A DNA stretch of 64,000 bases, taken from positions 7,068,001 to 7,132,000 of the forward strand of contig CAJFCV020000001.1 in assembly GCA_904066235.2 (NCBI GenBank). The letters are read 5' to 3'. Numbering within the stretch: the first letter of the stretch is position 1; the number at the start of each line of letters is the position of its first letter. Made by a program: the position numbers and the translations under genes. The stretch comes from Bursaphelenchus xylophilus (taxonomy: Eukaryota > Nematoda > Chromadorea > Rhabditida > Aphelenchoididae). Of this stretch, positions 52,414 to 64,000 are shown in pieces. The notes beneath the pieces were generated by a model. The model was not told the origin of the DNA. It did not search any database and saw only the letters and a list, made by a program, of their open reading frames with translations.

Positions 52414-55400
52414 TTAGACATCTGAAATGTTATCATTTCCCGAGATACTGCCAATTGCCAGAAACATGGCATTCTTGAAGTTGCTCAGACTTTCCTCAAA
52501 CAGTCTAAAAGTATGAGTGTTCATTCAAACAAGCAAACACTCACTCTTTATCCAATACAATTTTATGAGGTGCTCTGACATCGTTTAAGTCCTTTCTAAA
52601 AACTTAATTAACCATCCGCACCTACCGCCATACCTTAAATCGTCATCAATATAAGAATCAAACGCCTCTTCAATTGCTGTGGCATCTATAACGATTTGGG
52701 TGGCATGCTCATCACTGCGAGTGATCACAGTCTTCAGGACTTTTACCAATTGTTTTGTCACAATCCTAACAGCCGATTGAATAACCTAAGGCAACTCAAG
52801 AAATAGACATACAACATACTTTTGCAGACATAACGGGAATAACAAGATTCAACTCGGCCTTAACAAAGATCATGCCCATAACAAGTTCCTTGATATAGGA
52901 GGAGACATCTGCAAGAAAAATTAAATTTTACTCAACAACCAACCGTCTTCTTCTGGGAGATGATCGTATGAAATACAGTCAACTAGTGAAAGCAAGGGTC
53001 CAGTTTTCAGTTCCAAATATTTGGAGACCAACTCAGCACGGAGTACTGTCAGTTCCCCTTTGGTCTTCTGTAAAAACCATTAACCGCACACGTATGGTCA
53101 CCCACCTCCAGAATAAGATCGCTATACTTCATCCCGTTGTCCGCTAACTTTCTACAAATATGCGGCAAAGAGGTCTGCAAAATGTAATCAAGATTTGAGA
53201 TAGCCGTTAGAAGACGGCGACCATTAACTTCACTCGCAGGCTTACTCCGATCTACAAGTGTAATAATTTTAGAACAATTTTATCAGAAAAACCCTACCTT
53301 CCACTGCACTGTTGATTGACCCACTATCAGATTCATTCACCAAATACAATCGATGAGGTCGTTTTCTCAACTTTATAGCCAATAATTGCTCTAGGCAGTC
53401 TTTAATGGAGCCAACCACCAGCATGTATCTATCCACAATCATCTGCCGAATTGCATCATTTACAAATAAATCATCTTCAAAAACCCCTCCAGGAGTCAAA
53501 AGGGAATTCGTGGAATCCAACATCTCGTTAATCTAAAGCCAATAAAAACAACAAGCCAAGGTTACCTTGGCCTCATAGAGATCGGGAAGTAATGTTTTAA
53601 AGTTTTGCGCTGCATAGTCAATCTTCCAGTTTTCTTTTGATGATAAACCCATAATACCTAAAAAACAAGGTGTAAGAGTCGACGAATCTCAATGTTAGAT
53701 ACCCACCGTTTATTACAGTTGTTGTTAATATTTCGATTCCCTTGATTTTTAAGGTTTTTGAGAGCTCTACCAAAGGATGAACTTGGGTCCTGTCAAACTG
53801 GGAGTCCAATAAAGTTTTGAGCGCATTCCTATAATAAAAAAAACAACAACAAAAATATGACATACCTCAGGGCTTTTATCGCTTGTATCAAGAGTTCGAC
53901 CTGTCCGTACCCGTCAACCAGTGTCTCCGAGAAAGTTGCGAACTTATTTCCGTAATCGTCTTTGACTCGTTGAGGGATCGCTTCGGGCGCAATGGCATTC
54001 AGAACCAGCCAAGACCCGAGATTAATAGTGTTAGACGCCATTTGCTAGAATTTAAATATGGAATTATTTTTTGTTGTCCGCAACGACTTCTCACTGTCCG
54101 TAAATGATAACCTTTTCGTGTATACCTCAATGTTTAGCAGCAAATTTGATGAGAAAGTTTGGGATATTACTCTTAAACGTCTTTTTCTCTTACTCCCGAG
54201 TAATTCACGCGATAGACAAGCACTCTGGATAGAAAATATGATAATATTGCACATTATATCGGTGATTATTAAAGCAAAAACAAGTACATCTTCTATACAT
54301 CTATTTTTCTAGTATACAGGGTGTTTCAAGAAATTTGACAGAAACTAATTGCGAATATCTTTGAGCTCTTGCTAGTTATCGCAGAAATTCTTTTTGTTTC
54401 TAAAACTTGATATCGGGCGGTTTTGTACTGAACAAAAAAAAATTTTTTTCGTCGGCGGAGAGGCCAGTTCTCGGCGGAGGCGTTTGGGGACTTTTTTAAA
54501 AATCACACCATATTACATGGTGGAAACTCTGTTACAATGGCCAAAATCATGTTTACGTTAAACCTCCGTGGATTTTACGGTATGCTTTTTTTCGTTTTCG
54601 ATTTTCGCTCATCCGCGGAGGCACGGCGGAGACCTCAGGTTTCGGCGGACGTCGTTTTGAGCCTTTGGATCATTCAATTCAGGTTGGAAAAAAGTGTGGG
54701 GTGATTTTTTGTTGTCACCCGATGCACAGATGCAAAAATTTCGCACTTTTTTTCCCCGGCGGAGGATTCGGCGGAGGCTTTACCAAAGGGTCAGAACAGT
54801 CTTAGGAGTCCGGGAAAAAACTCAGCTACAAGAATCCATCACAGCAACACCATTTTTCTTATTTTTTGATCCTGCGGACACATCGGCGGAGGATTCGGCG
54901 GAGGCTTTATCAAAAGAGTCAAAATTTTGTTTTGACCCTTTGATAAAGCCTCCGCCGAATCCTCCGCCGGGATAAAAAAGTACAAAATTTTTGCCCTGTG
55001 TGCATCGGATGACAACAAAAAATCGCCTCAACCTTTTTTCCAACATGGATTTGCAAAAACCGAGGGCCCAAAACAAAGTCCGCCGAAATCTGAGGTCTCC
55101 GCCGCGCCTCCGCGGATGTTGCGTAAAATCGAAAACGCAAAAAAAGCATACCGCAAAATCCACGGAGGTTTAACGTAAACATGAATTTGGCCACTGTAAC
55201 AGAGTTTCCACCATGCAATAAGGTGTGATTTTTAAAAAAGGCCCCAAATGTCTCCGCCGAGAACTGGCCCCTCCGCCGACAAAAAAAATTTTTTTTTGCT
55301 CAGTACAAAACCGCCCGATATCAAGTTTTAGAAACAAAAAGAATTTCTGCGATAACTCCCAAGAGCTCAAAGATATTCGCAATTAGTTTCTGTCATACTT

Positions 55401-57944
55401 CTTGAAACACCCTGTATTAGAGGAATGCTTGTTACTTTAAACACCAATTGGATTTCTCCTTGGGCACCTTTCTGAAACTTTTTTCATAACTTTTCATCCC
55501 AAACTTCGCTAAAAAGAGTCCCATTTTTTCAAAATTTCGATCAAAAAATCTCAGTGGTTTCTGCAAAGCGCGAGCTTAGAAGTCTCGCATGCCTTTTAAA
55601 CAATTTTTCTCAATTTGTGATAAACTTCATCAAAATCTGAGCGTCGGAATCGGAGTACTTCCCTTGTTAATATACATATATTGTCATACACGACGTACCT
55701 TTACACCATCAATGTTGTTGATTTCTTTATTCGAATTCGAGTAAATGGAAGCCAATTTCATGAAAGACATCAATTTGTCGCATAGAAGATTCAATAGTTC
55801 GGCCACGAACGAGTTCGTGTAGCTTCGTTTATCATTACCTAAAACATTGATTTTACTTATTATAAAAGAGAGCGTACCCGTGTTTTCGTACAATTTCGCA
55901 TCAGCCATAATCGTATATTTAGTCTGTAAATCCCACAACTGATCTTCCAGCCAACAATGATAGGTGGTCACACAATTCCAGCCAGGGTTTGAGTCCGGAT
56001 CCAGAATCATTAAGTATTTAATCAACTTGCTCTGCTCCTCCAAGGATGTTGGGATTCCTATTAGACGCTGTTGCAAGGTTTCTTTAAACTTGATAATCTG
56101 CTGGTTTAATCGTTCCATAACTAAATTATAGACCAATATTTAAAAACTATTTACACTTGTACCACCATTACAAACAGACATACCTTCCTTAAAGAGCGTT
56201 ATCTCAGTGCCCTTGAACAGCGACTTTGCTCTCGAATAGTCGCTCAAAATGGCCGCATAATCACCCTGTAAGCTCAATTCAACTTATTACAAGCTGAAAT
56301 ACACCTACAGCATTCATATTCTCCTCGATACTCTCCACCAAGAAAAAGATGAATCTGAATCTTGTCAGAACGGAGAGGGCATTTCTTGTGGCATCAGCCT
56401 TATCTTTCCGACTAAGGACATCCGAAAACAACTTATCAGACGTTTCTCGCGCTGCGCCAATCTAAAAATTAATAGACACTTCGCGAGAAGTTGAACCAGC
56501 CGGCAGCGACGGTGCGCGGTAGAATTTTACTACGGCATCTTTTGAGTAGAAATAATACAGTGAGTCATCATGAGAAAAACGGTTTACAATGTCCATACTT
56601 TTGTAAATTTGTCATAAATTCGTCACCATGACATTTTTTCAAAATTGTTTTACGGATTAGGGTTGTTAATTTGACATTTCAAAATGACGTCAAGTTGTGT
56701 CAAATTACCGTCATTTTGGCAGAATTGGGAATTTTGTTATACAAAGCTTTCACACGCGAGTTTAACATAGACTATGATGAATACCGTTAATATTAGTGGT
56801 AACTAGTTATATTGCTCATTTCATCGTTTTGACCAGAAGGAGCAATCTAGTTCCGAAATTTTTAAAATTCTTACAACTTCTTAGCCAAAATTAAAAAAAT
56901 TTTCCAAAAAAAGTTCAATCTGACAATCAAAATGACACAGCAATTTGACATGAAGAAAATCACGGCAATCTACAACGTCACTGACGCGTCAAGTTGACGA
57001 CTTAACAACCCTACTCGCAATATTATTTCAACTCAAAAAATGGCTTAGAAAAATTCTACTGCCACCGCCGATTCAAATTCTGGCGTATCTTTTTTAAGCA
57101 ATTAACGTGACAAAAGCCGCAATTCATGAACATTGCAATAAATTTACCCTCTCGGCTACAGCTGTCGTTAAAGGCCACCCGTGAGCTTCGCAATCACTCT
57201 CGATCGTCTTATGAAGAGAATCCAGAGCATCCACACAGTGAATAAGGGAATATAGGTTGCTTTTATGAACATCTTTAGAAGATTCCTTCTCCTTCGTAAT
57301 CTCTTTCTTCAAATTTGAGATACCCACAACTATCTCCGGCAATCTATAAAAATCTAGGCTATTTAAAGTCTACAAAGCCGTACCTGGAAGATTTATAATT
57401 TTCTAACATATACCATGCGGGATTAAAATTGTTCATACGAAGATTTCCGGACGAATCGGGAAACGCTTTTTGCAGAATCGTTGCATCTGTAACTTCTCGC
57501 CTAAAAGCAAGAAATAGTAACCAAAAGTGATACTTACGTAGATATTCCAAGGATATCTTTGCTGGGATGGCTTTCATTCACATTCCTGACCGTGTTTCTA
57601 ACTGGAAGTGTCCTTGTCTCATCCACCCAAACTGAGCTCTCAACCAAAGGACCAATTTGCTCGAAAAACACCCGAAACTGAACGTTGGAAACCCCTCTTC
57701 CACCACTTCTGGTAACCAGAATAATATCGCCTAGTCCTCTTTTGGCTTGCCCTACTCGAGCTACGATTTTAGACGGACTTTTCCATTTGGCTGTCAACAG
57801 ACAATCAGTTCCACATATAATGAGTGCGACAAGATCGGAAGGGCCATTTCCCAAATTCTCGCCTCGGATGGTGACCTGAGTGCCTGGGATCCCGTCTTTT
57901 GGCGACACCCCAGTAACCACAGGGGAGTTTAGTCGAACCTCCAT
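52414..57944 (-). CDS. EXOC2: Exocyst subunit SEC5
   Basis: Exocyst tethers secretory vesicles to the plasma membrane; Sec5 binds Ral GTPases through its IPT/TIG domain. Exons (minus strand): 57944-57538, 57500-57384, 57343-57148, 56461-56309, 56265-56184, 56120-55878, 55838-55699, (54224-54126, probable), 54044-53866, 53828-53707, 53657-53566, 53532-53298, 53251-53106, 53067-52944, 52908-52820, 52785-52634, 52595-52545, 52504-52414; about 905 aa. The IPT domain [32 protein letters not shown] and [20 protein letters not shown] is near-diagnostic. Exon 4 has [20 protein letters not shown]. Introns carry a MITE (56659-57014) and a 1.1-kb hairpin element. The ATG follows GCTTTAGAAGATCTC. AATAAA lies 15 bases past the stop. 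Confidence 0.92.
54317..55414. mobile_element. Tc1/mariner-type hairpin element in SEC5 intron
   Basis: Ends CAGGGTGTTTCAAGAA and TTCTTGAAACACCCTG, each bordered by TA (54315-54316, 55415-55416). Arms of about 490 bases are inverse copies with moderate divergence around a loop of about 125 bases. GGCGGAGGATTCGGCGGAGG words are frequent. No transposase is seen. Confidence 0.82.
55500..55667. mobile_element. ACAAGGG-family element, truncated
   Basis: It contains TTTCTGCAAAGCGCGAGCTT and ends CATCAAAATCTGAGCGTCGG then GTACTTCCCTTGT with TA following. The left half is missing. Confidence 0.6.
56659..57014. mobile_element. hAT-type MITE, copy 3
   Basis: Ends TAGGGTTGTTAATTTGAC and GTCAAGTTGACGACTTAACA then ACCCTA. 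It is the most intact full-length copy, about 356 bases, in a SEC5 intron. No clean 8-base duplication was found. Confidence 0.78.
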
Positions 57945-58355
57945 GAGATCTTCTAAAGCGGAAAAAAACATTAATTCTACATCACGGAAACCTCGTCATT
58001 ATGACACCTACTATTTTTATGAAACCTACACCTATGAAAAATTTTTAAAATTTTCCTCCGAAAAGTTTACCGTCACATGATCAGCAATCTTCAAGATCTT
58101 ACAGAATTTAAATATTTATTGTGCCAACATAAATTGGTTTTGTCGGAATGACTGGTTTTATAGACGTGTGGGATATTTTATACGATGAAACGTACAAAAA
58201 AAGCAAATATTTTATTATGCGAGGTTAGCTGCGGGATTAATAACATTTTAGTGTGTTAGCTGTATAACTTCCGTTATTTTCGAGACATCAAGGATCTGAA
58301 AACAGTATTTTTAATTAAGTGAACACAGTGTTTATACTGATAATATGGAATACAT
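57945..58355. other. Gap between PDCD6 and SEC5
   Basis: 411 bases, AT-rich. The SEC5-proximal end has CGCTTTAG, a candidate trans-splice acceptor. No gene is seen. Confidence 0.45.
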
Positions 58356-58967
<612 letters not shown>

Positions 58968-59221
58968 TTACTCCCCGTTGCTGAAATAATGAATCACATC
59001 AAGAGCGTTGGCATTCCGTTTTAAAGAAGAATGTCAGGGAATGCAAGAGCGAGTGATGCAAAAATCAACAACACATTGTTTGAATCACAACGGTGATTCC
59101 AAGGGAAGTCACATTGTTCGCAGATCGATCCATACAGCTGAGCGCAGAGTTATGGCTCGTCAAAGTTTACGCAAAAATACCCACCGAAAAGGCCTTCCAA
59201 AAACGGATTTCACAAAGTGAG

Positions 59222-59282
59222 CTTTGATAGTAGAGTGGATATCACGTTTTGGGAAGGATCCGGGTTCAATTACTTCTCCTGT
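59222..59282 (+). ncRNA. Degenerate tRNA-like fragment
   Basis: TAGTAGAGTGGATATCAC resembles an A box and GGGTTCAATTAC a B box. Stems do not fold as a tRNA; a SINE-like remnant is likely. Confidence 0.3.
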
Positions 59283-59466
59283 CAATAACTCAAAAATCGT
59301 TTTGTATGAATAGCATAAAGTTAAAAAAAAAATTTTGTTTGAAAAATTAAACACTTTTTTGTTGTTTCTGATAGTTGAAACGATCATCAAATTGCGCACA
59401 CGCGCGCATATTTGCTAATTTTTTTATGGTTTTGTCTAGCATTTTCTGCTGGTATTGTCGCATCAG

Positions 59467-60454
59467 GACATTTCCGGAATTTGGACACTTCCGCAATGGC
59501 GGAATAGTGACACTTCCGGAACCGGGGAAAAATCGAAGATGAGGCTTAGACCTGCCATCTGAACCATCTGACTGGATTTATTGTTATTAATCTCAAAAAT
59601 TTTGTTATTTTTTTCTGATTTTTACTTTTTTCTTAAGTAGTATACTACTATAGTAGTGTTAAAAAGTAATTTTTTGAAATTTTTCTAAAAATACTGGATT
59701 TAGGGGTTTTCAAGGTTGCTTATTTCGAAAATCATGTTAATTTTTTTAGTTTTTTGACGGTTTTTATATGTTTGTTCGATATTATCCATGACGACTTTAT
59801 CTTAACTAGGACGAATTCGGCGCCGTAAAAACTTTTGAGACGTGAAAGACATAAGTACTGAAGCGGCCATCGGATTTTGACGATCAGGCACTTCTGGCAG
59901 CCGTGGAAGACGACGAAAAAAGCTTGACAAAACACGACACGAATGCTGGCTGACCCTTTCGCAATGAAAACGATTTTCGTAATCAGTACCCTCGATCGAG
60001 TATTTTTAGAAAAAATTCGAAAAATTACTTTTTAACACTACTAGTTAAGAAAAAAAAGTCAAAACCATAAAAAACGAGCATCATTTTCGAAATCAGCACC
60101 CTCGCCCCTAAATCGAATATTTTTGGAAAATTTTCAAAAAATTACTTTTTAACATTACTACATAAGATAAAACTAACAACCCGAAAAAAATGAACCCGAT
60201 ATTCGAAATCAGCAACCTCGAAAACCCCTAAATCGAGTATTTTTAGAAAAAAAAAATCGAAAAATTACTTTTTAACATTACTACATAAGAAAAAAGTAAC
60301 AATCAGAAAAAAATAACAAAATTTTTGAGATTAATAACAATAAATCCAGTCAGATGGTTCAGATGGCAGGTCTAAGCCTCATCTTTGATTTTTCCCCGGT
60401 TCCGGAAGTGTCACTATTCCGCCATTCCGGAAGTGTCCAAATTCCGGAAATGTC
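59467..60454. mobile_element. Palindromic element, ~990 bases
   Basis: Ends GACATTTCCGGAATTTGGAC and the inverse, continuing as arms of about 170 bases that include CCATCTGAACCATCTGACTG and GAGATTAATAACAATAAATC. The middle is AT-rich with a tandem repeat. Confidence 0.75.
59993..60325 (+). repeat. Tandem repeat, ~2.7 units of ~120 bases
   Basis: Units share CGAGTATTTTTAGAAAAA, AAAAATTACTTTTTAACA and CGAAATCAGCACCCTCG. It lies inside the palindromic element, only in the right half. Confidence 0.65.
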
Positions 60455-60464
60455 GTGGTGCCGG

Positions 60465-60745
60465 TATTGTATGCCCTCCAAAATTTCGTCGCCAAGCCTT
60501 GGCACAAGTTTAGCAATCGAGGAACCACTTGGTGCACCAGAAAACAACACAGTATTCTCCGCTTAAATTTCTTTTTGCCCTACTGTTTCAAACATCCGCA
60601 CGGTGCGCTCCGACTTTATTGGTGTTGCAGCGACTGCCAGTCGCTAAATATGATCGCAAAGCGTTGTAGCCGGCCTTCTGATCCATTTTGCAAAAAATTG
60701 AAGGCTCTCCGGATGTTTCAGTGTCGCAATAAAGCGTTGTAAAGA
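60465..60745 (+). repeat. Fragment of the 1880-2740 repeat family
   Basis: It shares AACCACTTGGTGCACCAGAA then AACAACA, ATCCGCACGGTGCGCTC and TTATTGGTGTTGCAGCGACT with about 2261-2560. It starts right after the palindromic element. Confidence 0.7.
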
Positions 60746-61253
60746 ACGCTCTTTTAAGATGCTAAATTAAATTGTTTTCCTTCTTGTAAGAAGTCCCACA
60801 TCTTATTTTTATTTTTCAAGATGAATGCGAAGGGATCGGGGATTCCTGCTGGCTCGTCAACTCTGAAATCCCGTTGAAATTAGCGCTGTTTATAAGACGT
60901 CTCAGGTTTATTGGAAAGAATTGAGCCCAATGATTCAGCTGATTAGACGGATGCTTGAAGACCGTAATAAGCAACGAAGGAAGAAACTCGAGAGTCGAGA
61001 GATTTGCGCTCCCCGAAAACTGCAGCGAAGAGAGGGGGATCGCCGTTAAGAAGAACAACCCTGAGAGGAGTGTATTTTGGTCTTCTGCCTGCGAAATCAG
61101 TGTGAAAAATCGTGATCTAAATGCGCGCGTAACTTTCCTCTGCGCTTCGAAGTCCTGTCCGTGGTAAGGAAAAGAAGACTAAACGCACTTTGTTTTCACC
61201 TTCGTTCTGTCGCCATCGTCCGTTTTCTGACTGATTTGGGTCATGCACTAAGT

Positions 61254-62632
61254 ATGGGTAACTGTCTCGGCAAGAAGCCGTCCACGGCGAGATCTCCGAC
61301 GGCTCTGCTCACTTCGGCCAAGCCCATTCCTTACAACAACAGTGTGGAAAAGAGCAGCATAGTGTCATCTGCATTGCCCGCTTATCCCGCTGATTCCCTC
61401 AAGGCCGGAAACAAATCTCTCCCCGAATGTCGGAAAACTTCGGTAACCGGGAATATTTATTTGGCTTTGTACGATTATGAAGCCCGGACCGATGATGATT
61501 TAAGTTTCAAAAGAAATGACCTACTCGAAGTGCTTAATGACAGCCTCGGAGATTGGTGGTATGCTCGAAGTTTGGCAACTTCCAAGGTTGGATACATTCC
61601 GTCCAATTATGTGGCCAAACATCAATCCATCAGTGCTCAACCGTAGGTGTGTGTCGTCTTTTTGATGTCTTTTTTCAGTTGGTACTTTGGGAAAGTACGA
61701 AGGATGGAAGCAGAGAAATTGCTTTTATTGTCTTGCAATGAGCACGGCGCCTTCCTGGTGCGTGATTCGGAATCGAGGCAAAATGAATACTCTCTCTCAG
61801 GTTAGCCCCAACATTTTTCTTTTGGGAGACTTATTTTTTTAGTTCGGGATGGCGTTTCAATAAAACATTACCGTATCCGTCCTTTGGATCAGGGCGGGTA
61901 TTTCATTGCCAGACGAGTCGTGTTCAATACACTACAGGAGCTAATCGAGCATTACACAAAGGATGCCGATGGCCTTTGCGTGAAATTGTCCAAACCTCCA
62001 TCTCGGATCGAATCTCCCCAAACGTCTACGTTTACGTACGATGACCAATGGGAGATTGACCGAAGGTCTCTTCGACTTATCTGCCAAATCGGGTCAGGCC
62101 AATTTGGAGAGGTATGTACTTCAAAATAACCTTCGTATTTCGTACTGATATAATATTCTTTTACGACAATCGGTTACACCAATTGTAAATTTAGGTTTGG
62201 GAGGGTCGATGGAATGGAACAACACCGGTCGCTGTTAAAAAGTTGAAACCCGGAACTGCCGATATTGAAGACTTCTTGGCCGAGGCACAAATAATGAAGA
62301 GGATGAGGCATCCAAAACTGTTGCAACTTTATGCCGTATGTAGTAAGGAGGAACCTATTCTGATTGTGACTGAGCTCATGCAAGAAAATCTTTTACATTT
62401 CCTCCAAGGAAGAGGAAAGAGTTCGCCGATGGTATCTCTGGTCGATGTGGCTGCTCAAATTGCCAGTGGAATGAGATATTTGGAAGAAAAAAATTTCATT
62501 CACAGAGATCTGGCTGCTAGGAACATTTTGGTTTCCAACTCATGTTCAGTAAAAATAGCCGACTTCGGATTGACCAGGCTGATCAAGGAAAATGAATATG
62601 AAGCACGGATCGGCGCCAGGTTTCCCATCAAG
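61254..62632 (+). CDS. src-2: Src-family tyrosine kinase, 3'-partial
   Basis: Non-receptor tyrosine kinase, closest to what I recall of C. elegans SRC-2. Exons seen: 61254-61642, 61679-61800, 61843-62111, 62195-62632 (406 codons). The start MGNCLGKK gives Gly2 myristoylation and Cys4 palmitoylation. SH3 is at about 66-125 ([36 protein letters not shown]). SH2 starts at 131 ([21 protein letters not shown]). The kinase domain has GSGQFGEV, the VAVKK lysine, [11 protein letters not shown] and the activation-loop Tyr in [15 protein letters not shown]. The gene is cut after that: the substrate-binding half and the C-terminal tail lie beyond base 64000. The exon 4 donor GTACGT at 62633 opens an intron of at least 1.37 kb full of repeats. 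Confidence 0.95.
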
Positions 62633-62659
62633 GTACGTTTTGAAACAAAACAAACACCA

Positions 62660-62990
62660 GGCAAGCAAAGACATTTTTTTGCAGTATAAAGAAGATGGGC
62701 GATTTTTTGTCTGAAATTTTTTTTCTTCGCTGGCGCGGAAAGTAGTGTATTCCGCGGAGAATTTTCGCTTTTTTGTCATCAAACCGATCTTAAACGCTTT
62801 ATTGTGATGCAGAAACTAAATTTTATTTGCAAAATGGATCAGAAGGCCGGCTACAACGCTTTGCGATCATATTTAGCGACTGTACGGTGAAATGCAGTCG
62901 CTGCAACACCGATAAAGTAGGAGCGCACCGTGCGGATGTTTGAAACACTAGGGCAAAGAGAAATTTAAAAGACGATTTTTGGCTCGCTGC
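62660..62990 (-). repeat. Fragment of the 1880-2740 repeat family
   Basis: AGTCGCTGCAACACCGATAA and GCGCACCGTGCGGATGTTTG are the inverse complements of words in 2390-2440 and 60590-60630; GGCCGGCTACAACGCTTTGC is the inverse of sequence near 60665. The part at 62690-62790 matches the left arm of the DDX18-intron element. Confidence 0.65.
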
Positions 62991-63384
62991 GTCAGCGGTG
63001 GACATAGGAAAAAATCGATTTTGAGTTTTTTGCATAAAAATGACCGTCGACATGTGCTAAGGAAAAGCGAACAACAGTTTTTCTTAATTCTGCCCGGAAG
63101 GCATAAATTTGCTTAAATTTGTCTTTTTTGGAATTTTCGACCTGGTGACGTCATAGAAAGAGCAAATCACCCAAAATTTTTCTTGTTTACGTTTTCGACC
63201 ATTGGGAATTCATTTTTTTGGAAATTAAGTCTCTCAGAGTACTGTAACATAGGCATATTGTAATCCGGTCGATAAAAATCGACCGTAACTCCTTCATATC
63301 AAAAATCCCACACAATTTTATTTCAGATTTGGAATCAGCATAAAATTCTTCATATTATAATATACACATAATGTGAGGTCATAA

Positions 63385-63475
63385 CTCCAGGGGGGAGATC
63401 GCGTAGTATATTGGATTTTGGCAAAAAGTACGTTTGAAAGGTCGCGGGTTCGATCCCCGCTTGGTGCAAATATTG
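63385..63475 (+). ncRNA. tRNA-like sequence with strong B box
   Basis: TCGCGTAGTATATTGG is an approximate A box and GGTCGCGGGTTCGATCCCCG a very good B box and T arm. The acceptor stem does not close and the anticodon arm is unclear, so a tRNA-derived SINE or pseudogene is more likely than a tRNA gene. Confidence 0.45.
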
Positions 63476-64000
63476 AAAACACGGCGGAAATCGCGTTTAA
63501 TGGACACCTAAGGGTTATATGAGATACACTAAGCAATTTTAAACATTAATGCATATCTAATTGCGATTAAAACTGATTTTATATAATTTTTGGAGACTGA
63601 ATATGCAAAAAATGAAATTGCTTCAAACCGCTTGAAATTGGCAACACTTATTCTAGGGTCAGTTGTAAGAAACTTTTGTGTTAACTTTTTTGGCTGATCA
63701 CCGTACCATGGATTACTGTAGCATTAAACCTGATTTGGTTTTTCGTTTACCACATGGTGCATAGAAGTCGGATTGTCGTCATTGTACTCAGAATGGTTAA
63801 GAAAGGGTTTTCTTGTGTACAAAAAAATTTTTATGGCTGTACCGTTTGGAATGGCCGAGTTATTTGACGCACTTTCACCAATTGATTATGACATCAAGAC
63901 GCGTTGCAATTAAGGTCGAATTTTCTTTCATATATCGAAAGTGGATCTTTTCGCTGTCTTAAACGACTAATTAAAACGATTTAATATTTTATGCAAGAAT

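Larger units (their letters stand above)
62633..64000. other. src-2 intron 4, incomplete
   Basis: A repeat of the DDX18-intron family occupies about 62660-62990 (arm-like CGCTGGCGCGGAAAGTAGTG, then the central unit in inverted orientation). A tRNA-like sequence is at 63385-63475. GGATTACTGTA lies at 63710. No kinase exon could be found up to the window end. Confidence 0.6.

Noticed and set aside
59993..60325. CRISPR-like array
   Set aside because: Units are long, contiguous and without spacers, in a nematode genome; an ordinary tandem repeat.
63385..64000. Further src-2 kinase exon
   Set aside because: No frame encodes the expected Trp-Thr-Ala-Pro-Glu motif region; the exon must lie beyond the window.

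Overview
The window is animal nuclear DNA, almost certainly from a nematode. Every recognisable protein is eukaryotic. One is a cuticlin-like ZP protein, and two others resemble Caenorhabditis SRC-2 and CEH-6. Most introns are only 33-42 bases and end in TTTTAG. Many start codons sit a few bases after a good 3' splice site, as expected for spliced-leader trans-splicing. I cannot name the species. Exon structures below were joined by hand from splice signals, reading phase and remembered family sequence; every complete model gives a whole number of codons.

Layout. 1-8.3 kb (+): archease (5' end cut off by the window), the DEAD-box helicase DDX18/Has1, a cuticlin-like ZP protein and the heat-shock factor HSF-1. 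8.5-9.8 kb (-): CASC3/Barentsz of the exon junction complex. 10-12.4 kb: a nest of DNA transposons. 12.7-17.2 kb (+): TCF25/Rqc1, with a complete ferritin gene on the opposite strand inside one intron. 17.4-18.5 kb (-): RNA polymerase III subunit RPC6. 19-20.2 kb: a second copy of the outer transposon. 20.4-30 kb: ARL1, TFG, an IMD-domain (MTSS1-like) protein, katanin p80, RPF2, dynactin p27 (DCTN6) and proteasome Rpn12. 30.2-38.4 kb (-): SMG-1 kinase (24 exons) preceded by SGT1. 38.4-41.1 kb: a GC-rich hAT-type element holding a 1.1-kb near-perfect hairpin. 41.2-47 kb: CDC5L (+) and a POU class III homeobox gene (-). 48-59 kb (-): PINX1, two tandem membrane metallophosphoesterases, exocyst SEC5 and the penta-EF-hand protein PDCD6. 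61.3 kb to the end (+): a Src-family kinase whose 3' half lies outside the window.

How the genes relate. Most are housekeeping genes for RNA and ribosome work (DDX18, RPF2, CDC5L, CASC3, SMG-1, RPC6, PINX1, TCF25), protein quality control (Rpn12, SGT1, TCF25) and traffic (ARL1, TFG, SEC5, DCTN6, PDCD6). They are packed in nematode operon style: SEC5-MPPE-B-MPPE-A-PINX1, PSMD8-DCTN6, SGT1-SMG-1 and archease-DDX18 are same-strand runs with short gaps. The accessory part is a dense population of short non-autonomous DNA transposons, several nested in each other and some datable by target-site duplications. No transposase gene, CRISPR array or bacterial-type system was seen.
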